Assembly: GCF_011038965.1 (NCBI RefSeq)
Contig: NZ_JAAKEB010000004.1
Location: forward strand, 121,090-185,089
Direction of reading: 5' to 3'
Length of the DNA: 64,000 nucleotides
Origin: Adlercreutzia sp. ZJ141
GTDB lineage: Bacteria > Actinomycetota > Coriobacteriia > Coriobacteriales > Eggerthellaceae
Shown piece by piece: positions 1 through 8,148 of the stretch (position 1 is its first letter; each line of letters starts with the position of its first letter). The notes below the pieces were generated by a model. That model was not told where the DNA came from. It saw nothing but the letters and a program-made list of their open reading frames with translations, and ran no database searches. The translations under genes and the position numbers were made by a program.

Positions 1-34
1 GCTTGCGCGTGGGTAGCTTACGTGTGGGTGGCTT

Positions 35-1027
35 CTACCGCTTTCGGAGCTCCCAGAAGGCAACGGCGCTGGCGGCGGCCACATTTAAGGAATCGACCCC
101 ATGCGCCATGGGAATACGCACGGTGAAGTCGCATTGGGCGATGGTTTCGGGCGCGAGGCCATCACCTTCGGTTCCCAGCACCAGGGCTATTTTCTCGCAG
201 GTGGCAAGGCGCGCGTCATCCAAACTCACCGAATTGTCGCAAAGCGCGAGCGCTACTGTGGTGAAACCAAGCTGCTTCAGCTGAGGAATCCCACTGGTTG
301 CCCAGGCGCTTTTTCCCAGTGTATGGGCGTCTTTGTTTGAGAGAGGAGAGCGCTTTCTCGTGCGGGCTGTCGCTAGCGCAGGAAGCTGGCTTGCAGCATC
401 AGTGTCGTTGACAGTGCCGTCGGCGTGGTGTTTTGTTTTCGGTGCGTCCGTTTCGCAATGCTGCACATGGCCGGTGCAACCGATGCGCGTCCAGGGAACT
501 TGGAACACGGTACCCATGCTCACGCGCGCGGCGCGTCGGTACAGCGGGTCGTAGCATTCAGGCGTTACGAGCACGGCGTCAACGCCGAGCGCTGCGGCCG
601 ACCGGAAGATGGCCCCTACGTTGGTGTGGTTCGTTACGTTTTCTAGCACCGCGATAAGCCGTGCGCCTTCCACCACCGTTTCAACACTGGGCAATGCGGG
701 CCGTCGGAACGCGCCTAAGGCCCCGCGGGTCAGCTCGAAACCGGTCAGCTCTTGTAGCGCATCGTGCGGTGCTACGAACACGGGCATGGTGGGGTAGTGG
801 GCTTCCATGCGTGTGATCAGTGACTCGAGGGATTTGAGCCACTTTTCCTCCATCAAAAGCGATAGCGGTTGCGCCCCACCTGAAAACGCCCGCTCAATCA
901 CCTTGCCCGATTCAGCGATGAACAGGCCCTTTTCAGGCTCCAGTTTGTTGCGCAGTTGCGCTTCGGTCAGGCGCGCATACGCGTCGAGGCGGGGGTCATC
1001 AAGTGTGCTTACGTGGAGTACGGGCAT
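35..1027 (-). CDS. TrmH/SpoU-family RNA 2'-O-methyltransferase
   Basis: A 330-residue SPOUT-class methyltransferase that would transfer a methyl group from SAM to a ribose 2'-OH of tRNA or rRNA. The three SpoU motifs are visible: NxxNVGAIFR in the middle, LGTEGDGL, and the C-terminal IPMAHGVDSLNVAAA with its knot asparagine. An N-terminal substrate-binding region precedes them. A hydrophilic insert of roughly 60 residues (Thr/Lys/His-rich) lies between motifs 1 and 2 and is longer than usual. The ATG at 1027 is chosen because AAGGAG lies just upstream; the frame also opens 16 codons earlier. The target RNA cannot be told from sequence. Confidence 0.88.
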   Translation of the reverse strand: MPVLHVSTLDDPRLDAYARLTEAQLRNKLEPEKGLFIAESGKVIERAFSGGAQPLSLLMEEKWLKSLESLITRMEAHYPTMPVFVAPHDALQELTGFELTRGALGAFRRPALPSVETVVEGARLIAVLENVTNHTNVGAIFRSAAALGVDAVLVTPECYDPLYRRAARVSMGTVFQVPWTRIGCTGHVQHCETDAPKTKHHADGTVNDTDAASQLPALATARTRKRSPLSNKDAHTLGKSAWATSGIPQLKQLGFTTVALALCDNSVSLDDARLATCEKIALVLGTEGDGLAPETIAQCDFTVRIPMAHGVDSLNVAAASAVAFWELRKR

Positions 1028-1103
1028 GGTTCTCCTTCGTGGTTCGGTGCTGCGGTGCCGCCCAGCGTTCGTCAACGACCTGCCGCACGTCGGGTGATTC
1101 CAT

Positions 1104-1109
1104 TATAAT
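1104..1109 (+). promoter_or_regulatory. Probable -10 box of mazG
   Basis: A perfect TATAAT about 47 bases before the chosen mazG ATG. No convincing -35 is seen 16 to 18 bases upstream. It also argues that the upstream in-frame ATG at 1108 is not the translation start. Confidence 0.4.
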
Positions 1110-1155
1110 GGCGGCCGATACGGCAATGAAGCGCACGGTGGGAAAGGGGCACGGC

Positions 1156-2133
1156 ATGAATGGGCAAACTGACAAGGTGGAAAACGGCATGGAGGATGCG
1201 CGCAACCAGCGAGGCGACGAGCAAGGCGAGCAGTTGCAAAGCGCGATGGAGCGCGTGCAGAATCCGGTGAATCATCCGGCGTTCAACCAGTTCGTCGCTA
1301 CGGTTTCGGCGCTGCGTGCGCCTGACGGGTGCCCGTGGGATCGCGAGCAAACCCACGCCAGCATTGCACACAACATGATCGAAGAAGCCTATGAGGCCGT
1401 TGACACCATTGAGTCGAAAGACGTTTCCCATCTGCGCGAAGAACTTGGCGATGTGATGCTTCAGGTGGTACTGCACAGCCAGATAGCCGCCGACGCGGGT
1501 GAGTTTACTATCGACGACGTGTGCGCCGACGTAAATGACAAGCTTATTCGCCGGCACCCGCATGTGTTCGGCGACGTGAACGCCGGCAGCGCCGCAGAGG
1601 TGCTCGATCTGTGGGATCAGGTGAAGCTGTCAGAGAAGGCCGCAGGTGCCGGGTCGCAGACAGGGGAGGCCCGTGTTCCGGAAAGTCTGCTCGCCAGCGT
1701 TCCGGCAAGCTTTCCCGCGCTCATGCAGGCGCAAAAGATCGCGCGTAAGGCGGCATCGGCCGGGTTTGAATGGGGTGATGTTGCCGAAACGTGGGACAAG
1801 GTGTATGAAGAAATTGGCGAGCTTAACGAGGCGTACGCTGCCGCTCCCAAGGCTGGCAACGGCAAGATGGATGCGTCCGCCTGCGCTGAATCCGATGCTG
1901 CCGATCGCGTGGCGGCCGCCGAGGTCGAGTTCGGCGACGTACTGTTCAGCCTCATCCGTGTGGCGAACAAGATGGGCATCGATGCTGAATCGGCGCTGCG
2001 CGCTACCTGTCGCAAATTCCGCAGCCGATGGGAGTTCATGGAAGGTGCGGCGGCGGCAGAAGGCACACGCGTGCAGGACCTTTCGTTCGACAAGCTCGAC
2101 GAGCTGTGGGACACCTCGAAGCTCCTGTCATAG
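1156..2133 (+). CDS. mazG: MazG-family nucleoside triphosphate pyrophosphohydrolase
   Basis: A 325-residue protein with two all-alpha MazG domains that hydrolyse NTPs to NMP and pyrophosphate (housekeeping of the nucleotide pool). Domain 1 shows the metal-binding helices MIEEAYEAVD and LREELGDVM. Domain 2 repeats the pattern with EEIGELNEAY and VEFGDVLFSLI. A poorly conserved Ala-rich stretch lies inside the second domain. The ATG at 1156 is preferred over 1108 or 1126 because GGGAAAGGGG precedes it and a TATAAT overlaps 1108. It stands alone, divergent from the methyltransferase gene. Confidence 0.9.
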   Translation: MNGQTDKVENGMEDARNQRGDEQGEQLQSAMERVQNPVNHPAFNQFVATVSALRAPDGCPWDREQTHASIAHNMIEEAYEAVDTIESKDVSHLREELGDVMLQVVLHSQIAADAGEFTIDDVCADVNDKLIRRHPHVFGDVNAGSAAEVLDLWDQVKLSEKAAGAGSQTGEARVPESLLASVPASFPALMQAQKIARKAASAGFEWGDVAETWDKVYEEIGELNEAYAAAPKAGNGKMDASACAESDAADRVAAAEVEFGDVLFSLIRVANKMGIDAESALRATCRKFRSRWEFMEGAAAAEGTRVQDLSFDKLDELWDTSKLLS

Positions 2134-2177
2134 GCATTATGTTGCTTCTCAAGATTACCGCGATCAGTTCAAGTTGT

Positions 2178-2219
2178 GCTATTTCGGGGATTTCGGGGGC
2201 TTCAACTGCCCGAAATAGC
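2178..2219 (+). terminator. Stem-loop downstream of mazG
   Basis: Two 11-base arms, GCTATTTCGGG and CCCGAAATAGC, form a perfect hairpin 45 bases after the mazG stop. No T-run follows, so it is either a weak terminator or an RNA-stabilising hairpin. Confidence 0.45.
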
Positions 2220-2260
2220 GAAAAATCACGGTTACGCGTGTGAAGTTGTGTCGAGGGTGA

Positions 2261-2266
2261 TACAAT
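2261..2266 (+). promoter_or_regulatory. Possible -10 (TACAAT) for the trxB-trxA-grdACD transcript
   Basis: GATACAAT lies about 145 bases upstream of trxB in a 278-base gap. The -35 is weak. A 12-base element near GCGATCAGT occurs twice in this gap, around 2160 and 2270. Confidence 0.25.
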
Positions 2267-2411
2267 AACCGCGATCAGTGCGCGCGGCGCCGTTCTTGAA
2301 GTGCGTTCGCGAGTGCGCTATCATGGGGCCGGTGTCGTGCGTGTGAGCTTCGACTCCCATACTACGAATACCGGTTAGCTCGAAACCTTGAACAGAGAGA
2401 TGAGGTAGGGT

Positions 2412-3359
2412 ATGGAAAACGTTTACGATGTCATTGTCTTGGGCGCGGGCCCGGCGGGTCTGACGGCCGGCCTTTATGCGGGCCGCAGCAGGCTCTCCAC
2501 GCTCATTATCGAGAAGTCTCAGGACGGTGGCCAGATCGCCATTACCGACGAGATCGAGAACTATCCCGGCCAGCGCGTCGACATTGACGAGTCCGGCGCT
2601 TCCCTGGTTGCCCGCATGACCGAGCAGGCCGCTAAGTTCGGCTGCGAGCGCGTGAGCGATACCATCACCGCCGTTGACCTTGAGGGCGACGTCAAGCGCG
2701 TTACCTGCGTGAAGGGCGAGTACTGCGCCAAGACCGTCATTCTGGCAACGGGTGCTCATCCCCGCCCCATCGGCTGCAAGAACGAAGCGCAGTTCGTGGG
2801 CAAGGGCATTTCCTTCTGCGCCACCTGCGACGCTAACTTCTTCGAGGATCTTGAGGTGTACGTTGTCGGCGGCGGCGACGCTGCGGTTGAAGAGGCAATG
2901 TATCTCACCAAGTTCGCCCGCAAAGTTACCCTCATCCATCGCCGCGACGAGCTGCGCGCTGCCAAGTCCATCCAGGAGAAGGCATTCAAGTGCGAGGGTC
3001 TCGACTTCATGTGGAACACCGTGGTTGACGAGGTTGGCGGCGACGAAGGCGTTCTGGCCAAGATGGTCGTGCGCAATACCAAGACCGACGAGCTGACCAC
3101 CATCGAGGCTGACGAAGATGACGGTATCTTCGGTCTGTTCGGCTTCGTGGGCATGATCCCCGGCACCGATCTGTACGAGGGCATCATCGACATGGAGCGC
3201 GGCTACGTGGTTACCGACGACAACATGCACACCAACATCCCCGGCGTGTTCGCCGCCGGCGACCTGCGCAAGAAGACGCTGCGCCAGGTTGTTACGGCCG
3301 CTGCTGACGGTGCTATCGCCGCCATGCAGGCCGAGAAGTACATCAACGAGCAAGAGTAA
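2412..3359 (+). CDS. trxB: Thioredoxin reductase of the glycine reductase system
   Basis: A 315-residue low-molecular-weight thioredoxin reductase, a cytoplasmic FAD enzyme that moves electrons from NAD(P)H to thioredoxin. It has the N-terminal FAD motif GAGPAG, the redox-active CATC (C136 and C139), the second nucleotide-binding motif VGGGDAAVEEA and the C-terminal FAD motif VFAAGDL. It is first in a tight operon with trxA, grdA, grdC and grdD, the layout known from Stickland clostridia, where this pair feeds the selenoprotein GrdA. GAGGTAGGG precedes the ATG. Confidence 0.95.
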   Translation: MENVYDVIVLGAGPAGLTAGLYAGRSRLSTLIIEKSQDGGQIAITDEIENYPGQRVDIDESGASLVARMTEQAAKFGCERVSDTITAVDLEGDVKRVTCVKGEYCAKTVILATGAHPRPIGCKNEAQFVGKGISFCATCDANFFEDLEVYVVGGGDAAVEEAMYLTKFARKVTLIHRRDELRAAKSIQEKAFKCEGLDFMWNTVVDEVGGDEGVLAKMVVRNTKTDELTTIEADEDDGIFGLFGFVGMIPGTDLYEGIIDMERGYVVTDDNMHTNIPGVFAAGDLRKKTLRQVVTAAADGAIAAMQAEKYINEQE

Positions 3360-3419
3360 GACGGGATAAGCAAGCGAAGCGCTTGTGAGTAACCACAGAT
3401 CAAGAAGAAGGAGACGAAC

Positions 3420-3737
3420 ATGCTTGATGTGGATAAGAAGACGTTTGAGCCCGAGGTTCTGCAGGCTGAGGGCAAGGTTCTGGTTGACTTCTACGGCGAC
3501 GGCTGCGTGCCCTGCGCTGCGCTGATGCCGCACGTACACGGCTTTGCCGAGAAGTATGGCGACAAGATGAAGTTCACTTCCATGAACACCTCGAAGGCTC
3601 GCCGCGTGGCTATCGGCCAGCAGGTGCTGGGCCTTCCCACTATCGCCATTTACGAGAACGGCCAGAAGATCGAAGAGCTCGTCAAGGATGACGCCACCCC
3701 TGAGAACGTTGAGGAAATGATTAAGCGTCATATCTAA
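3420..3737 (+). CDS. trxA: Thioredoxin of the glycine reductase system
   Basis: A 105-residue single-domain thioredoxin. The active site is GCVPC (C29 and C32) instead of the canonical WCGPC, as in the atypical thioredoxins of glycine reductase operons. The cis-proline is visible in GLPTIAIY. It would take electrons from TrxB and reduce the oxidised selenoprotein GrdA. It follows trxB after 60 bases, with AAGGAG ahead of the ATG. Confidence 0.93.
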   Translation: MLDVDKKTFEPEVLQAEGKVLVDFYGDGCVPCAALMPHVHGFAEKYGDKMKFTSMNTSKARRVAIGQQVLGLPTIAIYENGQKIEELVKDDATPENVEEMIKRHI

Positions 3738-3857
3738 GCGTTGCGTTTACGTGTTACAGTTGAGCGCATTCGCGTTACAGCGGTGATTCGGTCGCTGATT
3801 GTCAGCGTCTGAAGCATAAAGAACCATAAGACACGAGTAGTAGAGAGAGGAGGGAAA

Positions 3858-4328
3858 ATGAGCATTTTGGCCAATAAGAAGGTTGTCGTTATCGGCGATC
3901 GCGACGGCGTACCCGGCGAGGCGATTTCTGCCTGCGTCGAGACTGCCGGTGGCGAGGTTGTATTCTCCTCAACGGAGTGCTTTGTCTGAACGGCAGCCGG
4001 TGCAATGGACCTGGAGAACCAGAAGAGGGTTAAGGAATTCTCCGAGCAGTTCGGCCCCGAAAACGTTGTTGTTATCGTGGGCGCGGCTGAGGGAGAAGCT
4101 GCCGGCCTCGCTGCTGAGACAGTGGAGGCGGGCGACCCGACGTTCGCTGGTCCGTTGACGGGAGTCCAGTTGGGACTCGCCTGCTATCACATCTGCGAGC
4201 CTGAGATCAAGGAAGAAGTCGACGCTGACGTCTACGAAGATCAGGTTGGTATGATGGAAATGGTTCTCGATGTTGACGATATCGTCTCCGAGATGACCGA
4301 CATCCGCTCTGAGTTCTGCAAGTACTAA
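3858..4328 (+). CDS. grdA: Glycine reductase selenoprotein A (UGA-containing)
   Basis: The reading frame runs 156 residues if the TGA at 3987-3989 is decoded as selenocysteine (residue 44). It gives the family motif CFVU that is characteristic of GrdA. GrdA carries the carboxymethyl group from GrdB/E to GrdC/D as a Se-carboxymethyl selenocysteine. The N-terminal [12 protein letters not shown] and the acidic C-terminal half match the family, and the usual length is about 155 to 160. The start at ATG 3858 follows GAGGAGGG. A conceptual translation stopping at TGA would wrongly give two fragments. Confidence 0.96.
3990..4014 (+). promoter_or_regulatory. Bacterial SECIS-like hairpin of grdA
   Basis: Just after the UGA, CCGGT (3997-4001) can pair with ACC-GG (4009-4014, one bulged T). 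The seven-base loop GCAATGG between them ends in GG. The stem is short and the fold was done by eye. SelB would bind it to direct Sec insertion. Confidence 0.45.
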
Positions 4329-4344
4329 GACGGATGCGTAAAGG

Positions 4345-4376
4345 GCTGAAGCGGCGGCGCAAGTCGTCGCTTCAGC
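4345..4376 (+). terminator. 14-bp hairpin with GCAA tetraloop between grdA and grdC
   Basis: GCTGAAGCGGCGGC and GTCGTCGCTTCAGC pair over 14 bp (two G-U) around a GNRA loop, GCAA. There is no long T-run after it. It probably attenuates read-through or protects the 3' end of a grdA-rich transcript. Confidence 0.6.
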
Positions 4377-4482
4377 TTGATTGGATGTAGTTGCGGGCCG
4401 GTGGCAGTCTATGGAAGCCCGGGGCATATTTCGGGTCTACCTTTTCGACTTTGTCATCGATCCTCGTTTCGCGGAGGTAGAA

Positions 4483-6021
4483 ATGAAATGTGTAATTAAG
4501 GGAACCGGCTACGTGCTGGTTCACACGCCCGACATGGTGATCGAAAACGGCACCACGCAGACCACCGAGCGCGTGGTCAATCCCGACAGCGAGTATCTGA
4601 AGGAGCTGCCGAGCCATCTGCGCACCTTCGATCAGGTGCTGTCGTACTGGCCGAACCAGGTCTACATTGGCAACAAGACTCCCGATGAGCTGCGTGACGT
4701 TGCGGAGCCGTGGTGCAACGAAACCTGCGACGTGGCTGACCGTTACGGCAAATTCGGCCAGATGATGCCCGAAGATGAATTCTACCTGCTGCTGCAGGCC
4801 TGCGACGTGTTCGACCTGGTGGAACTCGATGCCGAGTTCGTTGCCGGTGCGAAAGAAGCGTTCGCCGCCAACAAGGTCATCGACGAGACCATCGTCGCTC
4901 GCGTGAAGGACGGCGTTGAGGCCAGCGTTGTTGCCGACCTCGTTGAGAACGAGCATGCCGAGCCGCTGTCGTTTGATGGCAAGCTGGTCGGTTGCGTGAA
5001 GCGCGCCCATGACATCGACGTCAACCTGAACGCTCACACCATGCTTGAGAATCTGGTTGCCAAGGCGTCCTCCGTGCTGGCGCTGCTGACGGTTGTTGAA
5101 ACCGCTGGTATCGAGAAGGCCGACATCGAGTATGTTATCGACTGCTGCGAAGAGGCATGCGGCGACATGAACCAGCGTGGCGGCGGCAACTTCGCCAAGG
5201 CTGCTGCTGAGATCGCCGGCCTGGCAAGCGCCTCTGGTTCCGACTCCCGTGGCTTCTGCGCCGGCCCCTCGCACGCACTCATTGAGGCCGCTGCCCTCGT
5301 TCAGTCCGGTGCGTACAAGTGTGTTGCTGTCACCGCTGGCGGCTGCACCGCCAAGCTGGGCATGAACGGCAAGGACCATGTGAAGAAGGGTCTGCCTATT
5401 CTCGAGGATATGCTGGGTGGCTTCGCCGTTGTGCTCACCGCTAACGATGGCGTGAACCCCGAGATCAATCTCGACATCATCGGTCGCCATTCCGTAGGCA
5501 CCGGTTCCGCACCGCAGGCTGTTATCCAGAGTCTCGTGTATGATCCGTTGGAGAAGAACGGCTTGGCCATCACCGATATTGACCGCTTCTCTCCCGAGAT
5601 GCAGAACCCCGACATCACCAAGCCCGCTGGCGCTGGTGACGTTCCTGCCGCCAACTACAAGATGATCGCCGCTCTGGGCGTGAAGAAGGGCGCTATCGAG
5701 AAGGCTGATATGGCCAACTTCGCCAAGGAGCGCGGCATCACCGGCTTTGCTCCCACGCAGGGCCACATCCCCTCGGGCGTGCCCTCCATCGGCTTTATCC
5801 GCGACATGATCCTCGACGGCGACATCCAGCGTGCCATGATCATCGGCAAGGGCTCGCTGTTCCTGGGTCGTTTGACCAACTTGTTCGACGGCACTTCGTT
5901 CGTCATCCAGAAGAACAGCGGCGAGCAGGAAGCCACGGCGGTGAACGAGGATGAGATCCGCGGCATGGTTGCACGTGCGATGCGCGAGTTCGCCCAGAGC
6001 ATGCTCGCCGACGCCGAATAA
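4483..6021 (+). CDS. grdC: Glycine reductase component C, beta subunit
   Basis: A 512-residue subunit of protein C, which releases acetyl phosphate from the carboxymethyl-selenoether on GrdA with inorganic phosphate. It resembles ketoacyl synthases (FabH-like), with Gly/Ala-rich segments such as GFCAGPSHALIEAA and VTAGGCTAKLGMNGK in its middle. The ATG at 4483 is chosen because GCGGAGG sits just ahead and the protein then begins MKCVIKGTGY, giving the normal family length. The frame stays open 34 codons further upstream, without a ribosome site. It lies 12 bases before grdD. Confidence 0.95.
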   Translation: MKCVIKGTGYVLVHTPDMVIENGTTQTTERVVNPDSEYLKELPSHLRTFDQVLSYWPNQVYIGNKTPDELRDVAEPWCNETCDVADRYGKFGQMMPEDEFYLLLQACDVFDLVELDAEFVAGAKEAFAANKVIDETIVARVKDGVEASVVADLVENEHAEPLSFDGKLVGCVKRAHDIDVNLNAHTMLENLVAKASSVLALLTVVETAGIEKADIEYVIDCCEEACGDMNQRGGGNFAKAAAEIAGLASASGSDSRGFCAGPSHALIEAAALVQSGAYKCVAVTAGGCTAKLGMNGKDHVKKGLPILEDMLGGFAVVLTANDGVNPEINLDIIGRHSVGTGSAPQAVIQSLVYDPLEKNGLAITDIDRFSPEMQNPDITKPAGAGDVPAANYKMIAALGVKKGAIEKADMANFAKERGITGFAPTQGHIPSGVPSIGFIRDMILDGDIQRAMIIGKGSLFLGRLTNLFDGTSFVIQKNSGEQEATAVNEDEIRGMVARAMREFAQSMLADAE

Positions 6022-6033
6022 AGGGGGCCGCGT

Positions 6034-7179
6034 ATGAGCTCACTGGAAAAGAAAGTCGCGGACATCTTCTTGGAGATGGCCGACGGCATTGAGATCGGCA
6101 ACTTCGGCAAGCGTCCCAAGATTGCACTGACGGGCATGGGTAGCGAGCACGGCGAGGAAAACTCGATGCTTGCGGCCACCCTCGCTGCCGCCAAGGGTGT
6201 CGACGTGCAGTATATCGGCTCGTTCGAGGATCCGTCGGTCACCACCATTCATGTGGCCGATGACGAAGAGGGTCATGCCAAGATGGATGAGCTGCTCGAT
6301 AGCGGCGAGATCGATGGTGCTGTTACGATGCACTACCCGTTCCCCATCGGTGTGAGCACCGTTGGCCGTGCTATCACGCCGGCTCGCGGCAAGGAAATGT
6401 TCATCGCCAACACCACGGGCACGTCGAGCGCCGAGCGCATCGAGGGCATGATCTTAAACGCCATCTACGGCATTATCGTTGCGAAGTCGTGCGGCATCGC
6501 ACATCCCACGGTTGGCATCCTGAACGTCGATGGCGCTCGCCAAACCGAGATGGCGCTGAAGGAACTAGCCGACAACGGTTACGACATCACCTTCGCCGAG
6601 TCCACGCGCGCTGATGGCGGTTGCGTGCTGCGCGGTAACGACGTGCTGCAGGGCACGCCGGACGTGCTGGTTACCGACTCGCTGACGGGCAACGTGCTCA
6701 CCAAGATGCTGTCGTCGTTCAATACGGGCGGTTCTTTCGAGGCAACCGGCTTCGGGTATGGCCCGGGCATTGGCAAAGGCTACGAGAAGCTGGTGCTCAT
6801 TGTGTCCCGCGCTTCGGGTGCCCCGGTTCTGGCCAACGCTTTGCAGTTCGCAGGCGAGCTGGTGCGCAACGGCGTGTTCGCCATCGCAAAAGCCGAGTTT
6901 GCCGCTGCCGAGAAGGCTGGTCTTGCCGAGGCTATCGCCAAGCGCAAGCCGCAGCCGAAGGCCGCCGCTGAAGAGGTTAAGGCACCGCCTGCGGAGCCCT
7001 GCACCTCGAGCATTCCCGGCATTGAGGTCATGGACCTTGAAGACGCCGTGCAGGAGTTGTGGAAGGCTGGCATCTACGCTGAGTCGGGCATGGGCTGCAC
7101 CGGTCCGCTCGTTATGATGAGTGACGCCAACTACGAGAAGGCGGTTGAAATTCTGAAGGCTGCCGGTTACGTCGGCTAA
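6034..7179 (+). CDS. grdD: Glycine reductase component C, alpha subunit
   Basis: A 381-residue subunit that works with GrdC to form acetyl phosphate. The N-terminal two thirds resemble PlsX-type phosphate acyltransferases (LTGMGSEHGEEN, GYGPGIGKGYEK). An Ala/Lys/Pro linker near residue 310 leads to a short C-terminal domain with Cys355 in GMGCTGPLV. That matches the cysteine reported to carry the acetyl group in the clostridial enzyme (Cys359). AAGGGGG precedes the start. It is the last gene of the first grd operon. Confidence 0.95.
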   Translation: MSSLEKKVADIFLEMADGIEIGNFGKRPKIALTGMGSEHGEENSMLAATLAAAKGVDVQYIGSFEDPSVTTIHVADDEEGHAKMDELLDSGEIDGAVTMHYPFPIGVSTVGRAITPARGKEMFIANTTGTSSAERIEGMILNAIYGIIVAKSCGIAHPTVGILNVDGARQTEMALKELADNGYDITFAESTRADGGCVLRGNDVLQGTPDVLVTDSLTGNVLTKMLSSFNTGGSFEATGFGYGPGIGKGYEKLVLIVSRASGAPVLANALQFAGELVRNGVFAIAKAEFAAAEKAGLAEAIAKRKPQPKAAAEEVKAPPAEPCTSSIPGIEVMDLEDAVQELWKAGIYAESGMGCTGPLVMMSDANYEKAVEILKAAGYVG

Positions 7180-7216
7180 GCAGCCGCACAGCCAGTCAGG
7201 CGACATTGCTTGAATT

Positions 7217-7254
7217 AAAAAGGAGGTCGGACACGAGCCGACCTCCTTTTTTGA
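7217..7254 (+). terminator. Rho-independent terminator of trxB-trxA-grdACD
   Basis: AAAGGAGGTCGG and CCGACCTCCTTTTTT form a 10-12 bp stem with a 7-base loop and a six-T tail, 40 bases after grdD. Confidence 0.93.
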
Positions 7255-7302
7255 GTGCACGTGCGTGTGACATGCACTTTTCTACTGGTTTCCCAGGGGC
7301 CG

Positions 7303-7983
7303 TTACGCCTTTTCTTCGCTGTGGCGTCCGTTTTCTAGAATGAAGCGCGTTGCGCTAATGAAACGTTCAGTGGTGCTCTCGATATTTTCGGGCGTCGCTT
7401 CTCGTGAAAGGAAGCTTTCCAGTAGTGTGCGATAGTAGCCAATGGTTATTTCGTTGATCAAAGCTGCTTCGTCGGCTGAAAACCCCAGTTCGGCGGCGTA
7501 TGGTTCGAGCACTTTGATGGTACGTTCGTACAGGTCGCCCGAAAGTAGCATCGACAGCACTGCTCCGCTGATTTTATCAAGCTCGTTGGGGAACACCGAA
7601 TAGTATTCCTTGATGATGTCGCCCAAAGAGTCGTTGTGATCCTTGAAATATAGGTGCAAGAAAATGGGCGCGTTTGCGAACGAGTACTTGCAGAAGAGCT
7701 CCCATGTGTGCAAGTACTCAGCTTCGGCGGTTTGCATGGTTTCGGCATCGGCGGCAAGCTCACTCAGATAATCGCGCAAATAGCTGATCGACGACATGGT
7801 TATCAGTTCGTCAAGATCCCTGAAATACAAATACATGGTTGCGCTACTGTAGCCTGCTTGCGAAGCGACTTTGCGGATAGACACGGCATCAAGACCTTCA
7901 TTCTCGATGATGTGTGCTGTTGCCTCCACGAACGACGCGACGATTTTCTTTCGCGCTTCAGGTGAATATTTAACCCTCCCCAT
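7303..7983 (-). CDS. TetR/AcrR-family transcriptional regulator
   Basis: A 226-residue one-component regulator. The N-terminal TetR helix-turn-helix is clear at about residues 12 to 58 (VSIRKVASQAGYSSATMYLYFRD). The remaining helical part is the ligand and dimerisation domain, with no recognisable ligand signature. It lies between the grd terminator and a radical SAM gene on the same strand. Its promoter region holds a palindrome with TATAAT arms that could be its own operator. Confidence 0.9.
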   Translation of the reverse strand: MGRVKYSPEARKKIVASFVEATAHIIENEGLDAVSIRKVASQAGYSSATMYLYFRDLDELITMSSISYLRDYLSELAADAETMQTAEAEYLHTWELFCKYSFANAPIFLHLYFKDHNDSLGDIIKEYYSVFPNELDKISGAVLSMLLSGDLYERTIKVLEPYAAELGFSADEAALINEITIGYYRTLLESFLSREATPENIESTTERFISATRFILENGRHSEEKA

Positions 7984-8043
7984 GTATGCCCACCGCCCTT
8001 GTAAACACGCTCAGCCTATGACTGAGCAATGTTAAAGAAAATG

Positions 8044-8061
8044 TATAATAGTCGAATTATA
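8044..8061. promoter_or_regulatory. Palindrome overlapping the tetR promoter
   Basis: TATAAT-AGTCGA-ATTATA, an inverted repeat 61 to 78 bases upstream of the TetR start. Each arm is a -10 consensus on one strand. A candidate autoregulatory operator. Confidence 0.45.
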
Positions 8062-8148
8062 ACAGAGTGACATTCTGTAGCAAACGTCTTTATGCGTATG
8101 ATCAGAGCTGATAGGCTGCTTTACTGGACACGTTGGCTCACAAGTCGC

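Noticed and set aside
3858..4328. Reading grdA as a short protein plus a separate downstream gene starting at 4005
   Set aside because: The TGA falls exactly at the known CFVU motif and the frame continues with family sequence, so it is selenocysteine rather than a stop.
4372..5766. A long open frame opposite grdC
   Set aside because: It is the antisense shadow of a G+C-rich, strongly conserved gene; its translation has no family features and no ribosome site. Similar long frames opposite trxB (2232-3731), grdE (12929-14182) and grdB (14193-15437) were rejected for the same reason.
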